Assembly: GCA_021234155.1 (NCBI GenBank) | Contig: JAJEKV010000051.1 | Span: 4,158,698 to 4,222,697 of the forward strand | Length of the DNA stretch: 64,000 nucleotides | Source: Isoetes taiwanensis | Lineage: Eukaryota > Streptophyta > Lycopodiopsida > Isoetales > Isoetaceae | Direction: 5' to 3' | Shown here: positions 40,825-50,930 of the stretch, piece by piece | Numbering within the stretch: the first letter of the stretch is position 1 | How the letters are laid out: every line of letters starts with the position of its first letter | Made by a program: the position numbers and the translations under genes | The notes under the pieces: model-generated | What the model was told of the DNA's origin: nothing | Seen by the model: the letters and a program-made list of their open reading frames with translations, nothing else | The model's database searches: none

Positions 40825-41307
40825 ATGCGTGCACGGACTAATTTTTGGGTTGCCCATAGGGCAATCCTTGAGGAGTGTGGGGAGGGATGGATAGAGGGTC
40901 AAGATTTGATAATTTTGTGGCATATTCGTTGTCTACGGCTGCAAAGTTTTGGGATTTGGGGGACACCTGAGAACGGTGTGGATTTTATAGGAGCCAGCAG
41001 AAGGTGGGGATGCGATCTTCATTTTGGAAGGCAAGGTTATCTGCTTCATCGCTATGGCTATGGCTCTATTTCAGCAGCAGATGAGCCTAGATCTGCAGGA
41101 AGATATATGATAGACATTGATGGGCTCAACGGTGTTTCTTCCCAAAAGTTAGGCAGTTTTTCGGACGCTTGCAATGTGGGAGACATGGATCCACGTTATT
41201 TTTCTGGTTCATGTAGAGAGATCATGTCTTCTCCAATATCTGCTTTCCTGGAAGCACAAGGAGCAACAACCACCAAGAGTCAAGCATTGAAAAAAGTCCT
41301 AATTTGA
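40825..41307 (+). CDS. Hypothetical 160-codon ORF
   Basis: An open frame from ATG at 40825 to TGA at 41307. It contains HRAILEECGEGWIEGQDLI, a Gly/Arg/Tyr-rich middle (HRYGYGSISAADEPRSAGR), and a C-terminal FLEAQGATTTKSQALKKVLI. I do not recognise a family. It follows the C2 gene by about 1.3 kb in unit B (0.25 kb in unit A, without the insertion) on the same strand, so it could be an exon of the same or another gene. The unit A counterpart is frame-shifted, which argues against strong coding constraint. Confidence 0.3.
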   Translation: MRARTNFWVAHRAILEECGEGWIEGQDLIILWHIRCLRLQSFGIWGTPENGVDFIGASRRWGCDLHFGRQGYLLHRYGYGSISAADEPRSAGRYMIDIDGLNGVSSQKLGSFSDACNVGDMDPRYFSGSCREIMSSPISAFLEAQGATTTKSQALKKVLI

Positions 41308-41489
41308 AACTCTATAGAGTGCATATTCTGAATGGCTGGGCAAATCTGTTCCTAAGCAACAAGGAAGTGATATATAAAAGTAGAGAACGTGTGCTATCCA
41401 GCCATGATATTGATTAAATGGATAAGATGATGTCCAAAATTGCACAACTTGACGCTTTAACCAAGTACAATTCATATAGATATACCATA
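41308..41489. other. Short non-coding gap
   Basis: AT-rich; nothing recognised. Confidence 0.5.
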
Positions 41490-42440
41490 AACAAATGTCT
41501 TGCTCATATTATTTCTTAGACTGTACTATTTATTCAACATAGACCTTTTTGCAAGCTTGAAGAATCTATGTTCATCAATAACTCTAGATCGTGCTTTCTC
41601 TAGTATGATCTGCATAATGGCTTCCTTTGCATTTTATGATTCAGGATATAGTTGGATAGTCTCGCAAATGCCACAACATTTAATGAGTTGTGTTAATTTT
41701 CCTTGCCTCTCCATTTTAATCCCAGCCTTCCATCGCATCATATATGTTTGATAGTTCTATATAGACCGATGATTTGTTAGGGACCACATCAAATACATGC
41801 TCACTGCCTTGTTTCCTAGGAATGTATTACCATGAAGCTTGCATGCACCAAGAAGTGACATCCTATGCATGCACTAAGAAGCTGCCTTGTTTCCTAGGAA
41901 TGTATTACCATGAATCTTGCATGCACCAAGAAGTGACATCCAGGCAGCATCATAAGTGAATGGCATGGCACATGCCAGATCCACTGCCTCATCTAGCCAC
42001 CCTCTATGCCCAAAAAGATCAACCAAACTTCCATAATTCTTTGCATATGGAGTACCAGAATTATCTTCACTGATTAGAATAGAATAATGACAACCATCAT
42101 CAACTAGTCCAACATGGCTGCATGACGAAATGATGGTTATGAAGGTGATCCTGTCTAGATAGTTGCCTTCCTATAGCATTTCTTGGAAAAGATTAAGAGA
42201 CTTTTCTGCAGACCCATTCTGAGAAGATGTAGATATTATAGTATTCCATGATATTATATCTTTTTGCTGCATTTTACCAAAGGTTTTATAAGCATCCTCC
42301 AGTCTATCAGAGTCGTTATAAGTATATTGTTGCTGCTAGTAGCTTGGACATGGATTTTCCTTCCAACATCTTGCTTGGAAATGGCACTGTATTGAATGTA
42401 AGTCTTAAACCATTTTGTATAGCTCAGAAACTTCCTAGAA
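41490..42440 (-). pseudogene. PPR protein relic, C-terminal end, unit B
   Basis: Duplicate of the relic at 27130. Here KMQQKDIISWNTIIST is uninterrupted, and upstream ISKQDVGRKIHVQATSS can be read, so this copy shows slightly more of the PLS-type repeats. Interrupted elsewhere. Confidence 0.65.
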
Positions 42441-43761
42441 CTAATAAATGATAACAAGGTGTTGCGCATGGAGGGTTGCCCTCCGATGTCCTGAGGGGAT
42501 GTTTATATAGTCTCTGATGCATAGTGCTTTAAAGTCAATCATCAAGTTGCAAGTGTGGAAGGTAGATTTTATTGTGACGTAAAATCAATCCCTCCAAACT
42601 GAGAATGTACAAACCTATTACTCTTGGTGCAACAATTAGACCTTTTAGACAAGATGGATTTTTGTAGATTTTTTTTCTCAAAAAAAAAAAAAAAATCAAA
42701 GGAAAATAGCTTTTCTGCCAAGCGCGGTGTTTGCTCTAATTTTCCCCTGGGTGACATTTTAAGTAGATAATGGTTGATTTGTTAAATAGTAAATTGATGA
42801 TCTATGTAATTTCTTTTGTCCTATTGATGAATGTGACAATTTTCAATTTACTTTTTCTTGCTCCACTAGGCCTACACATCAGCGTTCCAGAAATGCGTAT
42901 TGCATCTTATATTAATGTCATTTACAATAAAAGAGAGACAAAAAATATTACAATTTTAACTATCCCCAATGCAGTTCCATGATAAATATAGACAGCCCAT
43001 GGAAGTGTAGGCGGTGCAACGCAAATTACTACCAATAAAGAGGCAGCCAATTAGATGATCTCCAGTCCCCATCCTCTGGGTCAAACCTCGGTGCTTACTG
43101 GAGAAGGGCGGTGTACTTGAAAGGACGACAATAGGAGCCAGGCAACATACGTGGCACGACAGCAAGGGGGAAGGGCAAATAGATAAAGCTAATTCTGCTT
43201 GCTAGTAATCATATAGATAGAAAGAGTATATATAGAAGGATAAGCATGAGCAATGAATACTATCTTTTGAGTTGAACTAAAGGGCAATATTATCCTAGTC
43301 TTTTTTTGAGCTGAACATCTTCAGTGAACCAAATAGATAAGAATAGAGGCCAAATAGATAAGAATAGAGACAATGGTAGGATTTCTTTGTCTTCCTTTTT
43401 TGGTTGGGATTGTATAATCATATGAGAAACAATAATTAAGATTTAACATAGCAAAACTGAGACAAATGCAACTATATTTAGTATCGCATGACATAAAAAG
43501 CATGATGGATGGATTTCAAAGCAAATGCCCCGTCCATAATTCCTGCATCAACTTGGCAATGACATCTCTTTTAATTGTCCAGAAAAGCATCTTTCCATTC
43601 CACAGTTAATATTTTCTAGAAGAAAAATACTACAGGCTGTGGACAATAGACATCCACATTAGATAAAATTCAAACCATCACTAGAAAACAATTGACAACT
43701 TCCATGCTTTCACCGTTGCTACGAAAACCAGCCAGATGGTTGCATCCCTTCTAGAAAGCTT
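42441..43761. other. Non-coding; end of unit B, then single-copy sequence
   Basis: Up to 43168 it repeats 28081-28815. From 43175 the DNA is single copy and AT-rich. A 22-bp tandem pair (CCAAATAGATAAGAATAGAG, about 43327-43369) is the only structure seen. Confidence 0.5.
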
Positions 43762-44848
43762 TTAGTCAGAGTCTTCATATACACCACCATCATCTGAGAG
43801 CTCATCAAACTCCCGCATATCTAACTGGTATCGCAAAATGCCACCAATACCTCCAAATCCTCTACAAAATTGTGATCCTTCCTGAGATTTATTGGTGACA
43901 TGTGTCATCCACTCCAAAAACATACTTTCCAGTGTCTTGACTAATCTCCCCAAAGTACTTCCCAATAAGCCGCTTTTCCTGAATGAACTTAACATTGGCT
44001 GAATGAACTTAACATTGGACAAGATTTCTGAAGAGAGTTCTATAGCTTGGTTGAAACCATTTTCCCCACCATAACAGACATCTACAACATTTAAAATTTT
44101 GGCTTGAAGTCGTGGATCAAACATATCAGATTGACTTAATTCAGTCTTAAAATCTCTCGATCCAACCAATATTAAACCAACAACATTAGGGCTGGCCGGT
44201 AACTTGAATTGATGAAAAATTGTGTCGCTAACTCTGCAGGTCTTTTCGACATAATTGTGCCTCTTCTCCATTCGCGACCTAGCAAAGCGGAGAGCAGATT
44301 GCCCACCTCTCCCATCTTTGTTTAGGAAGGTCTACAATAAACTAGTGCAAAACTTCGAGTAGTATTACCACTTAGTGTCCCAAACAATGTGCCATTACCA
44401 TCCATCACAATAAATCCAAACTTGTCATCTGATTCCAGCAACTCATTGAATTTATTATCACACAAATAGAGGGATGCATTTATAGGCTTAAACGGCTCAA
44501 AATCGATTGTTACCTTCCTTTCCTTGCCATCATCAGTAACTATAGTACCAGTATATAGTATCAGGCCATTATTAGGAACCTTATTGTAAAGCTTTAGATG
44601 CTGCTGTGCGGATGTAATGGCACCAAGTACGGATTGCCTGTTAACTCTATTCTTGATATTAGATGCGGTACCAAATTCATCCCCAAGCATCTTAGCAACT
44701 CGAGAAATCTGATCACGTGGTGGCATTATAAGAGAAATCATACTTGTTCCATTACCACGAGCAGATTCCAGTGCCTTGATAAGTTTCTTAATTTTCCATA
44801 TCTGAATATTCTTATCTTCTCCTCAGATTCGCCATCTTCTGCCTGCAT
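43762..44848 (-). pseudogene. Peptide chain release factor eRF1 pseudogene (processed-type)
   Basis: Strong match on the - strand to eukaryotic release factor 1, which reads stop codons and triggers peptide release. In order: [99 protein letters not shown] (in another frame), [58 protein letters not shown] and [14 protein letters not shown]. The codon-recognition NIKS motif reads NIKN; the YxCxxxF and GGQ motifs remain. Frame slips lie near 44350 and 44310, a 20-bp tandem duplication lies at 43979-44018, five residues after YLCDNKF are missing, and roughly 80 residues of domain 3 are deleted near 43905. There are no introns, so it is probably a retrocopy. Confidence 0.93.
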
Positions 44849-44959
44849 TTCTTTGCAAAACTCCACAACTTAAACAACCTTCATTTCACGAGTAACAAAT
44901 TTTAATAGAAAACTCATCTGAAAGTACAATGCAGTTCATGATTCTGAGAACAAGCTCTA
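44849..44959. other. Gap between two minus-strand pseudogenes
   Basis: About 110 bases, no feature recognised. Confidence 0.4.
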
Positions 44960-45875
44960 ATATGAAAGTAGATATGCACCTCATATTGAAATTCAACTAC
45001 ATATCTTCGTTTTGAAAAGACAAAGTTGATATGTGAAAACCTGTTTTGTCCCTCCAAGCATTCTGGTACGCTTGTTAAATTCTGTAGCCATCTGGGCAGC
45101 CACTGATTGCACTTCCATCTGTTCCAAGTAGTTCTTCTTTGCATGTACTTCTTTTTGTATTCTCTCCAAATGCTACCTTAAACCTCTTGACAACCATATC
45201 CAGTTGCTTTCCCTAATTATCCACCAGATGTGAATAGAAAGGCCATCTTGTTGCACCCTCACCACTGAACGGATTTGGAGCAATCCTGACATCCACATAT
45301 CCCATTGTTTCGCAGTCAAGACTTCCTCCAGAGCCTATCTTTGCCTGCATGTCATCCAGGCTTCTGCATCACTTAGATTTATACTGCTTCCCTAATTGTG
45401 ACGGGATCAAGTTCCATGATGGTATCGAAGGAACCACCACACAAGGAACATATTTGCTCTTTGTGAAATTACCTTTACCGCTAGACTGAGTCCTCGATAT
45501 AGTTTTACTACATACTGTCACAACTTCCTTTGCAATTTCCATAGGGTTTTTGCCTAGCACTCCTTCATATATCCAATCTCCTCTTCCGGCAGCCTTCTTG
45601 AACTCCCAAACTCTTGGATCATTTTCCTGGTAGAATTATTTAGATGCTAGAAGGAATAAGCTGAGATTTGGCTAACCTCTCGCAAAACCTGGAGCAATTT
45701 GGTAATGTCTCGACCGTTTTTGTCGCCTCGAGGATAATAAATCATCGATTTCATTGTTGTGAAACCTAGAGCCATGGCAAGGGGCATCGGCAATATGAAT
45801 TATGATCCTGTTTGTAGATTCCCAGCTCAACTGACCAATTTTTCCTTGCACTCCACAGAATGAAACTTCATTCCG
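44960..45875 (-). pseudogene. VWA / alpha-kinase (vwkA-like) pseudogene
   Basis: Read on the - strand. First the end of a von Willebrand A domain: KIGQLSWESTNRIIIHIADA with PCHGSRFHN, and in another frame YYPRGDKNGRDITKLLQVLR. A linker follows (DPRVWEFKKAAGRGDWIYEG, then VVVPSIPSWNLIPSQLGKQ), then the start of an alpha-kinase domain: MGYVDVRIAPNPFSGEGATR, FYSHLV, DMVVKRFKVAFGEN (candidate ATP-binding Lys) and LEQMEVQSVAAQMATEFNKR. The rest of the kinase domain is missing. Stops and frame changes occur, and no introns are apparent. The family (Dictyostelium VwkA and relatives) phosphorylates proteins at alpha-helical sites. Assignment rests on motif recognition by eye. Confidence 0.7.
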
Positions 45876-45950
45876 GTTAGGCGGTTAGAACAGCACCATC
45901 CGGCAACAGGGCTGACCGCCAGTTTAATGGCAAAAGCCAGTTTTTAGCAG

Positions 45951-46045
45951 TCACCAGAATATCCTAGGCATATGCCAAAATGTGCCTGGATATTCTACAA
46001 ACCCACATAACCGAGGGTTTGCTCCCCTAGGGGCAACCCAAAAAC
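45951..46045 (-). repeat. Dispersed repeat, copy 1
   Basis: On the - strand: GTTGCCCCTAGGGGAGCAAA, CCCTCGGTTATGTGGGT, and a region rich in CATATGCC. It matches 53637-53710 on + over at least 45 bases, with weaker similarity beyond. It is an unclassified interspersed repeat. Confidence 0.5.
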
Positions 46046-46079
46046 CCTTTAGTACAACTTGAATTGCATCTAACAATTG

Positions 46080-47770
46080 TAGTCTATTCACACAAGGAAA
46101 AAGCATTACTCCTTTGAAGCTCGAAGACAAATGGTATCCTTTCTTCTTTGCAGAAAATGATGCCTTGTCTAGCAACATCACCAATGCCAGGTATTTCAAC
46201 CTATTACATTGACTGAACAATACATGTAACTTGTCTGTAAATGATTGTGCATACTTTTGTGGCAGCCAATGCCTTCCCAACTCATTAGACTCTACAAAGA
46301 TGAAAGGCAAGGTTGTCCTTTGCTTGAGTAGAGGCCAGGGGACGCGCGTCGGCAAAAGTCACGAGGTCTTGAGAGCTGGAGCTGCAGGATATGTTCTTGG
46401 CAATTTTGCTGCTCAGGAAAGTGAGGTGTCTGTTGATGCCTATCTACTTCCTGGAACTGCTATCAATACCAATAATGCAGTGGCTGCTCTCTTCTATATC
46501 AACTCTACCAAGTAAAAACTTATACTTGTCTAACTTTGTGCCCAAGGAAAATGGTAATGTTACTTAACTAAATCACATTTGATGAAATAGAGAGCCAATG
46601 GTGAAGATTGTTCATCCAGTCACTCTGCTTAGTATCAAACTTGCACCATCGATGGCCGCATTCTCGTCTCAGGGTCCCAATTCGCTCAATCCAGGCATAC
46701 TTAAGGTACATTTTCTTTCAAAGCTTCTTTGTTCAAGTTGTCTTTCTTTGTCTAAGGGTTTGTTTGTTACAAATTTTACTATTTAACTGCTACCTTGTAT
46801 GATCTTTGAAGCCTGATATATCGGCACCAGGTCTCAATATTCTAGCAGCCTGGACTGGCAGAAATTCGCCAACAAAGTTGCCAAATGACACTAGAAGGGT
46901 GGAGTACAACATCATATCAGGAACCTCCATGTCTTGTCCCCATGTTGCAGGTGTTACAACTCTTTTGAAAAGCTTGTACCCCAAGTGGAGCCCTACAGCC
47001 ATCAAATCTGCCATCATGACACTGGTAAGCGAGACATTTGATCATATCCCTGGCATAAAATAGAGTAAACAATAAATGGATGTTAATCTAGAATCAACAT
47101 AGAACAATCTATTATTGTACAATGAATAATCTATTCCCTGACTAACAAAAATAAGCTGATCTTCAATCTAGGACAGGCATAGAATAATGTACTGTTGCAT
47201 CATAGAATAGTAGACTAGCTTTTAGTCTATCTAAAGTCAATGCTTTGATCGTGCAGCTTCAACTTTGAACAACATGCAAGAACCAATATCAATGCATCCG
47301 GGGTCGAAGCTGGTCCATTTAACTATGGATCTGGAGAGATCAACCTGACAGCTGCGTCAGATCCAGGGTTTGTGTATGACACCACAACAGAAGATTGTCT
47401 ACTCTTTCTGTGCAAAGTTGGATACAATGCCTCAACAATCTCAAACACCACAAGGATAAAACGCTTCACATGTCCAACTAACATTCCTGACATTAGCACC
47501 CTCAACTATCCATCCATAGCCATAGCTAACCTCACAGATTACCAAGTAGTCCCTCGAATTGTAACCAATGTGGGAAGTAACTATGCCACCTACATTGTTA
47601 CCATAAAAAATCCTCCACGTATTTTGGTAAACATACAACCCAAAACCCTTCTTTTCAAAAGCAAAGGAGAAAGCCAGAGCTTTAGTGTGAGTTTTAAAGT
47701 GCAAGAAAAGTGTTGTAATGGCAGTATGTATTTGGATCATACACTTGGTGTGATGGGCACCACCTTGTAA
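46080..47770 (+). pseudogene. Subtilisin-like protease gene, 3' half with introns
   Basis: Plant subtilase (S8), normally a secreted serine protease of about 750 residues. Exons read: to 46190 (LKLEDKWYPFFFAENDAL, N-terminal edge of the PA domain), 46266-46511 (QCLPNSLDSTKMKGKVVLC, GAAGYVLGNFAAQESEVSVD), 46591-46705 (APSMAAFSSQGPNSLNPGIL), 46812-47024 ([16 protein letters not shown], and [16 protein letters not shown] with the catalytic Ser), and 47257-47770 (GPFNYGSGEINL, then the Fn3-like C-terminal domain ending MGTTL). Introns of 75, 79 and 106 bases keep GT-AG ends and phase. The join 47024/47257 is out of phase by apparent single-base losses (near 47020 and 47290). The N-terminal half with the catalytic Asp and His is absent upstream, so this is a truncated gene. 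Confidence 0.85.
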
Positions 47771-47843
47771 GAAGTCCACTTGCAATTTTGACACATTGCC
47801 ATTTTTAGGTGTGCCCACTAGAAAAGAATCCTGTATGGTAAAT

Positions 47844-48081
47844 GTTCTTATTCTAAAATCAACATTCTTGGCATATAATTACTTATCAATCTATTATTTT
47901 GAGGTTACATTTGTTACCAATCGGGTGCAATGGTCCATTTTTCGAGTTGTTGGTTGCCATTGTTCTTATTCTAAGGTCAACATTCTTGGTATATAATTGC
48001 ATGTTTTTTCATAGCCATTATCAATCAATCATTTTGAAGAACCTTTGTTACTAATCAAGTGTAATGGTCCATTTTCCAAGT
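47844..48081. repeat. Tandem repeat, 119-bp period, two units
   Basis: The block TTCTTATTCTAAAATCAACA and the following 90 bases (with GCAATGGTCCATTTTTCGAG) occur at 47844 and again, slightly changed, at 47963. It is downstream of the subtilase and non-coding. Confidence 0.85.
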
Positions 48082-48114
48082 TGTGGTCACAGTATCTATA
48101 ACAAACATGTTAGA

Positions 48115-49865
48115 TCATGCTACATAAAAAGGAGAGCTGTTTTTATTCCCCACAAAAACATCAATGTCAGTTGTATTATGAAGTATATAAGAATGAACCC
48201 ATTTGCTTTTTACAAATGCACCTATGTTAGAGCAAGCACTGAAGATGGATATGTAAGTGACTTTACTTGGCTTTGTGGATGTTAGTAGCATTTTTTGAAA
48301 CAGCTCAAAGACCTGTTTGGCATAGCCATGCATTCCATAAGCTCCAATAATACAGTTCCAAGATATCACATCCTTTTGTTTGCATATTCTCAAATAATAA
48401 TCTAGCAACTTCAAGATCTCCACAATTTCAATACAAATATTCATTAGAGCGCAGTGTCCAAAATCACACCTGGCTGATAACCAGCACTGACTGCATGTGC
48501 ATGAATTAATCTACCTAGTGCTAAATTTGATGCATCAAAACACGAATTCAAAATAGTTGTAAAAGTGAACATGTTTCCTTTTAAATTGTGCTGATGCATT
48601 TCTTGAAGAAGGTGAAAGACTTGAATGCTATGCCCATTCTGAGAAAATGCAGCAATTAACGAGGTCCGTGTCATTACATTTCTTTGTTGTATTCTATTGA
48701 ATTGGTTGCATGCACTTTCCAAATTTTCACACTTAGCATACATGCTAATTGATTCAATTCCCACAACAACATCCAACACAAATCTACGCAGAACTTCTCC
48801 TTCAGCCATAAAAGCAGGGCTGGAACAGGTATTTAGAATGTTAATGAAAGTGATTTCGTTTGGCATTACTTTTTCATGCTGCATTTGTCTCAAAAACGAA
48901 ATAGCAATTTTCCCTACATATGGTGTTATGATGGAGTTCCATGAAACTACATTGTGTTCGTGCATGGTGTTAAATATTCTAGAAGCATATTCTAGATTTC
49001 CATGTTTACCATAAAGGTGAAGAACATTGCTTGTAACAATCTTAGTTTCCAAGTCAGTGCCAATTATGCTTGCATGTACCAGTTTGCTTTTATTCGGGCT
49101 CGTGCATGCATCAATAACAGTGAGGAATGTCAGCACCTCTGGGTCTAAGGCCACTTCGCCTAATTTTGAAAAAGATAGTAAGGGCTTCCTTTCCGTCCCT
49201 GTTCTGGAAGTTTATTGAAAGCATCGTATTCCAGGTGACCATGTTTTTATGCTGAAGTTTTTGGAACATCATTTCTGCATCTTCCAGACTGTCACACCTC
49301 CCATACATGTTGATAAGAGTTGTGCCTACGTGCACATCTGCTTCTAATTCATTGCAGATAATATAAGCATGAAATAGCTTACCATTCATAAGGGCACTAG
49401 GGCAGGTACATGCATTCAGAGCTGTAATAAATGAAACTCTACTTGGCCTTATCCCATGTTGGATTATTTGCCAAAATAACTGAATTGCCTCACTTTCATG
49501 CCCATGTTCAACTAATACCGCAACCATGGCGTTCCATGCTACAACATATTTTTGTGGCAGTTTTTCAAATGTTGCGTATGCATAGCCAAGATTCTCACAC
49601 ACTGCATATATGCTAATGACAGCAGTGATTACAACGACATCCAACTTGAAGTCACCACTATCTAGTATGCTGCCATGCATAAACTTTCCTTCTGCTCGAG
49701 ATTAGAACAAATATTTAGAAGGGTGATCAGTGTGCCTCTATTAATTAATATATTGTCCAGTCCCATCTGTTGCATAATTCTAATAGCGTCCCTCAGAAAA
49801 CCATTATGGGCATATGCTGCTACCATTTGCTTGTTTTTTAGGCTATGTAGCCCATAACATAACAA
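48115..49865 (-). pseudogene. PLS-type PPR protein pseudogene
   Basis: The - strand carries a run of pentatricopeptide repeats: LITLLNICSNLEQ, VVITAVISIYAVCENLGYAY, KYVVAWNAMVAVLVEHGHES, VGTTLINMYGRCDSLEDAEM, NMVTWNTMLS, VTFLTVIDACTSPN-like (FLTVIDACTSPNKSKLVHAS), NVVSWNSIITPYVGK, NVMTRTSLIAAFSQNGHS, and DVISWNCIIGAYGMHGYAK. Each resembles a P, L or S motif of land-plant organellar RNA-binding proteins. It is split over four frames (49865-49662, 49680-49111, 49154-48444, 48444-48115) with a missing stretch inside one repeat near 48900. It lacks a recognisable E or DYW end, and no intron is needed. Confidence 0.88.
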
Positions 49866-50930
49866 AAATGTCCAGTCTGATTCTCATATTTCTAATCCAA
49901 TACCATACCTGTTTCACAACAACTACATGTTTTATATATCGAAATCGTATTTTCTTTCAAGCATATTTGCATGTTTCATGGATCAAAGTCATATTTTGTT
50001 GACCTTTCGTAATGGCTTATTATCGCCTATATAAGCCATTATCGCCTATATAGTGCCACTTGCATAGTTATCGAACGGGCAACCCTTTGATGCGTTAACA
50101 TCTTGTTTCCTTGAACCGTGCCAAGCCCTTGCTATAGCCGCCCAAACAATAAAGAAAACAAACGAGACCCAACTAAACAAATCTGGTCCTATAACACAGT
50201 GGAGATGCAGGGAAAAAAGATTAGTGCATCGACTAGGGAAGATTTTTCTGTAACAAATCTGCAAACCTGCACTCCCGGATCTCTTCCAGAAGAAATAAAA
50301 AAGAGACCCATACCTTCGCTGGGAAAATCTGCCGTACCTGAGAATTTCATCCCCTGTTCTGTAACATGCTGCCCGCTAGATCTAAGGCGGCCCTCAGAAG
50401 ATTGTGCCTTCGTTGAGCATCGCCCACCTGGCTCAGACTAAGAGCAACCCCTGCCCCAAAAAGCTTAGCATAAATAAATTCATTTCCACGCCCATTCTGC
50501 ATTTTTTCCAATTAAAAGATTTTAGGTGTCATCGGGAACTCAAACGGGTCTCAAAAGACGGGGCACTGCGCATTACTTCATTGTTTAATATGCGTCCACA
50601 GCGGCCAATGTAATGTATTGTACAGTCCAGCATGGTCTTATTTTTGGGACTCATTGGTTTTGGAACACTTGTTTTAGCCTAGAATTATTATTGCCAATCG
50701 AATCGATCACATCACGGCGCATTCGGTCCGAAGAATACATGGTTTGATTTGTTTTTTCTCTGTACCACAATAGCTCAAATATCCAGATTCTGTAGTTTCA
50801 GATACGTGTATCAATTTGGAAGGTTGCATGCAACAGGAATATCTTTTATACAAGTGATATTTTAGTCTGCGAAAATAAAACTTTGGATGAATAAAGGTTT
50901 TCAAAAGATCTTTGATGAGAGACAGTTCAT
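49866..50930. other. Intergenic, upstream of TMEM120 gene
   Basis: No gene recognised. A short repeated phrase (ATGGCTTATTATCGCCTATAT, then AAGCCATTATCGCCTATATA) lies at about 50012-50055. The promoter and 5' untranslated region of the TMEM120 gene should lie in the right part, but no element can be assigned with confidence. Confidence 0.5.

Larger units (their letters stand above)
37421..40828. repeat. Inner tandem duplication, second copy, with insertion
   Basis: Repeat of 34972-37420. Without the insertion at 39716-40754 it is about 2.37 kb; the shortfall is mainly a shorter (GAATA)n array. Confidence 0.93.

Noticed and set aside
47844-48081. 119-bp repeats as part of the subtilase gene
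   Set aside because: They lie after the stop codon and contain no coding similarity to subtilases.
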